A stretch of 64,000 nucleotides of DNA from JAWPMT01 sp965242775 (GTDB lineage Bacteria; Bacteroidota; Bacteroidia; Cytophagales; Cyclobacteriaceae): assembly GCA_965242775.1 (NCBI GenBank), contig CBDETI010000012.1:62001-126000 (forward strand), written 5' to 3'. Below are positions 60,746 through 64,000 of the stretch, piece after piece (position 1 is the stretch's first letter; each line of letters opens with the position of its first letter). A model generated the notes under the pieces. The model saw only the letters and a program-made list of their open reading frames with translations. It did not search any database and was not told the origin of the DNA. The translations under genes and the position numbers were made by a program.

Positions 60746-60772
60746 CCCAGCATATCTATGCTGGGTTTTTTT
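60746..60772 (+). terminator. Terminator of the AraC gene
   Basis: CCCAGCATA pairs with TATGCTGGG (60746-60754 with 60757-60765) and is followed by seven T's. It lies 34 bp after the stop. Confidence 0.85.
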
Positions 60773-60805
60773 GTGTTTTCAGAAAAAAGTGCTTTTTTAC
60801 CATGG

Positions 60806-60842
60806 TAAAAAATAAAAGCTATTCCCTGCGAGAATAGCCTTT
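60806..60842 (-). terminator. Terminator facing minus strand
   Basis: A stem of 10-11 pairs (60814-60824 with 60832-60842) is followed on the minus strand by A and then seven T's. It lies immediately downstream of the small ORF 60859-61107, which would be the gene it ends. The flanking TTTTTTACCATGGTAAAAAA palindrome (60793-60812) overlaps its T tract. Confidence 0.7.
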
Positions 60843-60858
60843 ATAGGATTTATACTAC

Positions 60859-61107
60859 TTAGTTATCTTGAAAAGCGCGATCCCGGTCGTGCTTTTTAAT
60901 TTCTGAACTCAATTCAATATTAGAACGAAAGAAATACTCGGAATAGTAAAAAAAAGTTACTGTTCCGATAAGGGTATTTGACAGACGGTCGAAAACGGGG
61001 TTTGATGTTTCCAAAGTCATTATACGCTGATTATGAGTTAGTTCTTGCCTTGAATTTTTAGATTTGCCATCCATTGAATCAATAAAAAAAGGTGCCACAT
61101 TGGACAC
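60859..61107 (-). CDS. Possible small protein of unknown function
   Basis: An 82-residue frame between two minus-strand terminators, the SusD terminator (61088-61112) and one right after its stop. That spacing suggests a separate transcript. The first ATG lies within the SusD terminator, so later ATGs (61074 or 61020) are more likely, giving 71 or 53 residues. The C-terminal half, TLIGTVTFFYYSEYFFRSNI, is aromatic and may form a short membrane or amphipathic helix. No family was recognised. It could also be an artefact of a non-coding RNA. Confidence 0.35.
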   Translation of the reverse strand: MSNVAPFFIDSMDGKSKNSRQELTHNQRIMTLETSNPVFDRLSNTLIGTVTFFYYSEYFFRSNIELSSEIKKHDRDRAFQDN

Positions 61108-61113
61108 CTTTCA
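61084..61113 (-). terminator. Terminator of the SusD gene
   Basis: AAAGGTG pairs with CACCTTT (61106-61112 with 61088-61094), with further inner pairs. T's follow on the minus strand. It lies 24 bp after the SusD stop. Confidence 0.75.
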
Positions 61114-61136
61114 GCAAACTTAGCTGGTTCACTCTA

Positions 61137-62636
61137 CTAAGGCCTGAATATCCACAACCTGTCGAAAATGGTGACAGTGGAGGGTGTGTTATCCGGATTC
61201 GTATTAATGGATTCTTGCGGGTATAGCACGCGCTCGATAAAACCGGAGGCTACCGGGCTTCCTGCCTGGGTGACCGGCACGGCCAGCCATGACGGGAATT
61301 GATGGTCGTGCCTTCTGACGTCCACCCACGATTCGCCATTCATACAAACCATGGCCTTATGTTTTTCGGTCATGATTTTTTCAATAGTGATACTACCACC
61401 GGTCTCGCTACCGAAGGCTGCGACATAATCTGCTATGGACTGTTGAAATGCTGCTACATCGCCTCCATCGGCTTCAATTGATTCAGCAGCTGCAGGTGTC
61501 ACCAGATCCATCTGGGCCTGGATAGCCTCATTCATCGCCGTAGCGGCCCGGTCTGTATCGCCAGATCGGAAAGCAGCCTCGGCTTCAATAAACAGCAATT
61601 CGAAATGCGTGACTATTGGCTGAGGTGAATCCGCTTTACCATAATATCCCTTAGGACCAATTGGCGAATAACTGGTGTTGTCTGTACCGAACCCATTGGA
61701 TTTTCCAAGGAACCCTACCTCGTCTCCATCGAAATTGAAGTCATTCCAGTAAGCAAATTTTCGAGGATCGTTGGTAGTTTCCAACACATCCATGAACGCT
61801 TCGGATGCAATCATTTGGTTGTTTTCGAAAAGATCGTAGAATCCGTTTTGGAAGTCGCCATCACCTGAGTAAGGAAATACCAGATCACTGCTGCCAGATG
61901 TAAATCCTGCGGCTTTGGCGAGATCTACGGCCGCCAGGGCCCTGGTGGCTGATCCTGTGGGATCCTTGAGACTAAAGTGATTTTCGTATCGGGCTATCAA
62001 TGCATGTGCCGTGGCTAGCCACCTCTGTGCATCACCCCCTTGCCAGATATCAGCGGCACCAAGTGTCTGCACCGGAGTTCTTTCCAGATTGGTGACTGCA
62101 CTATTCAATAATTCGAAAATGGCGTTGTAAACCTCTTCCTGGGTATCAAAGACAGGATAGGGATTTTCACTGCCCTGCAGGGCTTCCGTCCATGGTAGAT
62201 CCCCATAGAAACTGGTCAAAGAACCCAAACCCAGTGCCGTGATGACCTGTGCCGCTCCGACATGTGTCCAGGCTTCATTTTCAGTCCCTAATTCAATCAC
62301 TTGCCGTAGGTCCAGAAAGCCATCGTACCAGGCTCCCCACAATGCATCCGGGTTTCGAACCACATATTGGTCAAAATTCACGCCGGTTGCATGGTTACCG
62401 GCAAAAGTCTGTGTCCACAGACCAGCCCATAGATCCCAGTCCGTTCCATTGGTAAACCGGCCGAATTTGTACAAGATGTTGTTGGCCCCGTGGGAGAACA
62501 ACAAATCTACATTTACCGATACTGGCTGGTTAGGGTGTGTATTGAGGTCGTCGAATGACGTCTCACAAGCTATTGGCATCAAGAAAGTAGTTGCCAATAG
62601 GATCGCATATAATCTTTTTCTAATTGTCTTTTTCAT
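61137..62636 (-). CDS. SusD/RagB-family outer-membrane lipoprotein
   Basis: A 499-residue glycan- or nutrient-binding lipoprotein (MPIAC lipobox) that caps the SusC barrel. Typical starting residues are CETSFDDLNTHPNQP. It has the TPR-like fold with GAAQVITALGLGSLTSFYGDLPWTEALQGSEN and later WLATAHALIARYENHFSLKDP, as in the SusD-like_2 branch. The C-terminal KHKAMVCMNGESWVDVRRHDHQFPSW matches the family. It is immediately downstream of SusC, as usual. The substrate is not predicted by sequence; no glycoside hydrolase lies beside it in the window. The ATG at 62636 is used because the leader begins there. Confidence 0.94.
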   Translation of the reverse strand: MKKTIRKRLYAILLATTFLMPIACETSFDDLNTHPNQPVSVNVDLLFSHGANNILYKFGRFTNGTDWDLWAGLWTQTFAGNHATGVNFDQYVVRNPDALWGAWYDGFLDLRQVIELGTENEAWTHVGAAQVITALGLGSLTSFYGDLPWTEALQGSENPYPVFDTQEEVYNAIFELLNSAVTNLERTPVQTLGAADIWQGGDAQRWLATAHALIARYENHFSLKDPTGSATRALAAVDLAKAAGFTSGSSDLVFPYSGDGDFQNGFYDLFENNQMIASEAFMDVLETTNDPRKFAYWNDFNFDGDEVGFLGKSNGFGTDNTSYSPIGPKGYYGKADSPQPIVTHFELLFIEAEAAFRSGDTDRAATAMNEAIQAQMDLVTPAAAESIEADGGDVAAFQQSIADYVAAFGSETGGSITIEKIMTEKHKAMVCMNGESWVDVRRHDHQFPSWLAVPVTQAGSPVASGFIERVLYPQESINTNPDNTPSTVTIFDRLWIFRP

Positions 62637-62647
62637 AACTAGCAATT

Positions 62648-64000
62648 TTAGAATTTGGCTTTTATGGAAGCACCGTAGCTCCTGGTGTTAGGCGCACCTA
62701 TCAAATCGATCCCTTGCACGTTCCCGGCGCCAAAAGCATTCGTTTCAGGATCTACTCCGGAGTAATCGGTGTTAAGCCATAGATTCCTGCCGATAAGTGA
62801 TACTTCCACCCCTCTGATTACGTCGCCAAAAAGGCTTTGAGGTAGGGAATAGGTCAGACTGACATTTCTAAGTCTCACCCATGATGCATCCTCGATATGT
62901 GCTTCATCGACGAACGAGTCGAGGCTCTGGTAGTAGTTATTGTCAAGCGGTGCGGCAATCTCACTACGCTCCCCGGTGCTCTCAATGATGCCATCAAACA
63001 CTCGTGTGGTATTTGCGAAAGCATCGTTTTCATCGTAGAACCTGTTCTCTGTGGTTTTACTCAGGCCGGAATAAACCCAGAAGGCTTCGGAATCATTGAG
63101 TATCTCACCTCCCTGACGGATTTCCAACGTAGCGTCTAACCTGAAACCTCCGTAAGCAAAAGAGTTGTTGATGCCCATGATCCAATCGGGGTTTGGATTA
63201 CCGAGTATCACATTTTCATCGGCAAGTTGTGGGTAGCCACTGTCATCCAGAAGGAGTACTCCCTGGTCGTTACGCTTATAGCCAGGTCCGACGTACGTCC
63301 CGAGTGGGAGTCCGGGTCTGGCAACAATGGTTGCGGCATTCCAGTAGCTGTAGCCCACCACGATCTCTTCCAGGCCTTCAGGAACTGAAACCACTTCATT
63401 CTGATTGCGCGTGAAGTTTACGTAGCCACTCCAGTCAAACTGGTTGGTGAGTGATCGCAAGATATTGTTGTACGAGAGCACAGCTTCAATACCCCAGTTT
63501 TTCACTTCTCCCGCATTTTGTGCTGAGAAGCCGTAGCCGGTGGTTGTTGATAAGGGCACCAACAGCACTTGCTTTTCGGTGTTTCGCTGGTAGGAAGTGA
63601 AATCCAGTCCAATCAAGTTGTCGAATACCTGAAGTTCGAATCCATACTCGAAGGCAGTAGAGATTTCGGGCTCTAGAGTATTGCTACCTTGTACGTTGGA
63701 GATCGAGAATCTCGGCGGACCACTAATATTAACATTTACGCCTCCTGTCAGGCTCTCGTTGTTGGCATAAGTATTTGCCGTTAGGTATTCTGGAGCATCG
63801 TTGCCAATCTGAGCGATGGACCCTTTGATCCTACCAAAACTGATGGGACCTAGTTGACCAAAAGTCTCTGTGAAAACGTAACCCAGACTTACGGAAGGGT
63901 AGAAGAAAGAGTTGTTGTCTTCTGGTAATGTGGAAGACTTGTCATTCCTGCCTGTCACACTTAGAAACAGCGCATTCTGGTAACTAAGAGAAATCTCTCC
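62648..64000 (-). CDS. SusC/RagA-type TonB-dependent receptor, partial
   Basis: The C-terminal 450 residues of a SusC outer-membrane transporter; the gene continues past the right edge. The frame stays open to the last base, and the residues at the edge are GEISLSYQNALFLSVTGRND. The beta-barrel motifs are SSTLPEDNNSFFYPSVSLGYVF, EPEISTAFEYGFELQVFDN, LDFTSYQRNTEKQVL and the ending RSYGASIKAKF. SusC imports oligosaccharides or peptides together with the SusD protein encoded 11 bp downstream. The plug and signal parts lie outside the window. Confidence 0.95.
   Translation of the reverse strand, partial: GEISLSYQNALFLSVTGRNDKSSTLPEDNNSFFYPSVSLGYVFTETFGQLGPISFGRIKGSIAQIGNDAPEYLTANTYANNESLTGGVNVNISGPPRFSISNVQGSNTLEPEISTAFEYGFELQVFDNLIGLDFTSYQRNTEKQVLLVPLSTTTGYGFSAQNAGEVKNWGIEAVLSYNNILRSLTNQFDWSGYVNFTRNQNEVVSVPEGLEEIVVGYSYWNAATIVARPGLPLGTYVGPGYKRNDQGVLLLDDSGYPQLADENVILGNPNPDWIMGINNSFAYGGFRLDATLEIRQGGEILNDSEAFWVYSGLSKTTENRFYDENDAFANTTRVFDGIIESTGERSEIAAPLDNNYYQSLDSFVDEAHIEDASWVRLRNVSLTYSLPQSLFGDVIRGVEVSLIGRNLWLNTDYSGVDPETNAFGAGNVQGIDLIGAPNTRSYGASIKAKF

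Overview
The window reads as chromosomal DNA of a marine or soil Bacteroidota, most likely Cytophagales (Fulvivirga, Reichenbachiella or Imperialibacter type). The evidence is a SusC/SusD pair at the right edge, LytTR and AraC regulators fused to membrane domains, ABC permease plus PadR pairs, many short lipoproteins, promoters of the TTTG-N19-TAnnTTTG type, and few Shine-Dalgarno sequences. Species assignment is inference.

Layout. 1-0.7 kb: a YoeB toxin with an unusual partner. 0.7-1.56 kb: no gene, but a candidate structured RNA with its own terminator, then an FNR-type box. 1.56-9.1 kb: a periplasmic nitrate reductase cluster (napD-napA-tetraheme napB-tetraheme lipoprotein-Tat ferredoxin-NrfD-like membrane protein), followed by a His-rich membrane protein behind a consensus FNR box. 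9.4-16 kb: small regulators and stress-type genes, including an HxlR regulator whose 15-bp operator core recurs before a secreted phosphatidylserine-decarboxylase-like protein. 16-19 kb: GH16 glucanase plus sugar transporter. 19-22.7 kb: LytTR regulator, DoxX, small GNAT, quinone reductase, two candidate small RNAs, and a repressor-like HTH gene. 22.8-23.3 kb: MITE-like repeats. 23.3-25.7 kb: a TPR protein behind a tiny lipoprotein, then a small membrane protein. 25.7-33 kb: acylase, orphan sugar transferase, outer-membrane barrel, ABC permease plus PadR, tRNA-Cys. 33-41.6 kb: ribosomal protein S1, amidohydrolase, murB, a beta-helix lipoprotein with a diheme cytochrome, and an esterase. 42-44.3 kb: Gfo/Idh/MocA oxidoreductase plus DUF1080. 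44.7-53.9 kb: desaturase, GNAT, an unknown regulator, M19 dipeptidase, and a compact operon ending in a sirtuin. 53.9-56.5 kb: a TetR regulator and the hydrolase it probably controls, then dinB. 56.7-60.7 kb: YHS protein, PLP decarboxylase and two AraC regulators. 61.1-64 kb: SusD and the 3' part of SusC.

How the parts work together. The nap cluster forms one transcription unit. It lacks napC, napF, napH and a canonical diheme NapB. Electrons probably pass from menaquinol through the NrfD/ferredoxin/tetraheme module to a tetraheme, internally duplicated NapB and then NapA. FNR-like boxes upstream of napD and of the following membrane gene suggest shared low-oxygen control. Two local regulators (HxlR and TetR) show matching perfect palindromes at their own promoter and at a neighbouring promoter, so small regulons can be proposed from sequence alone. 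No prophage, CRISPR array, insertion sequence or integrase was recognised.
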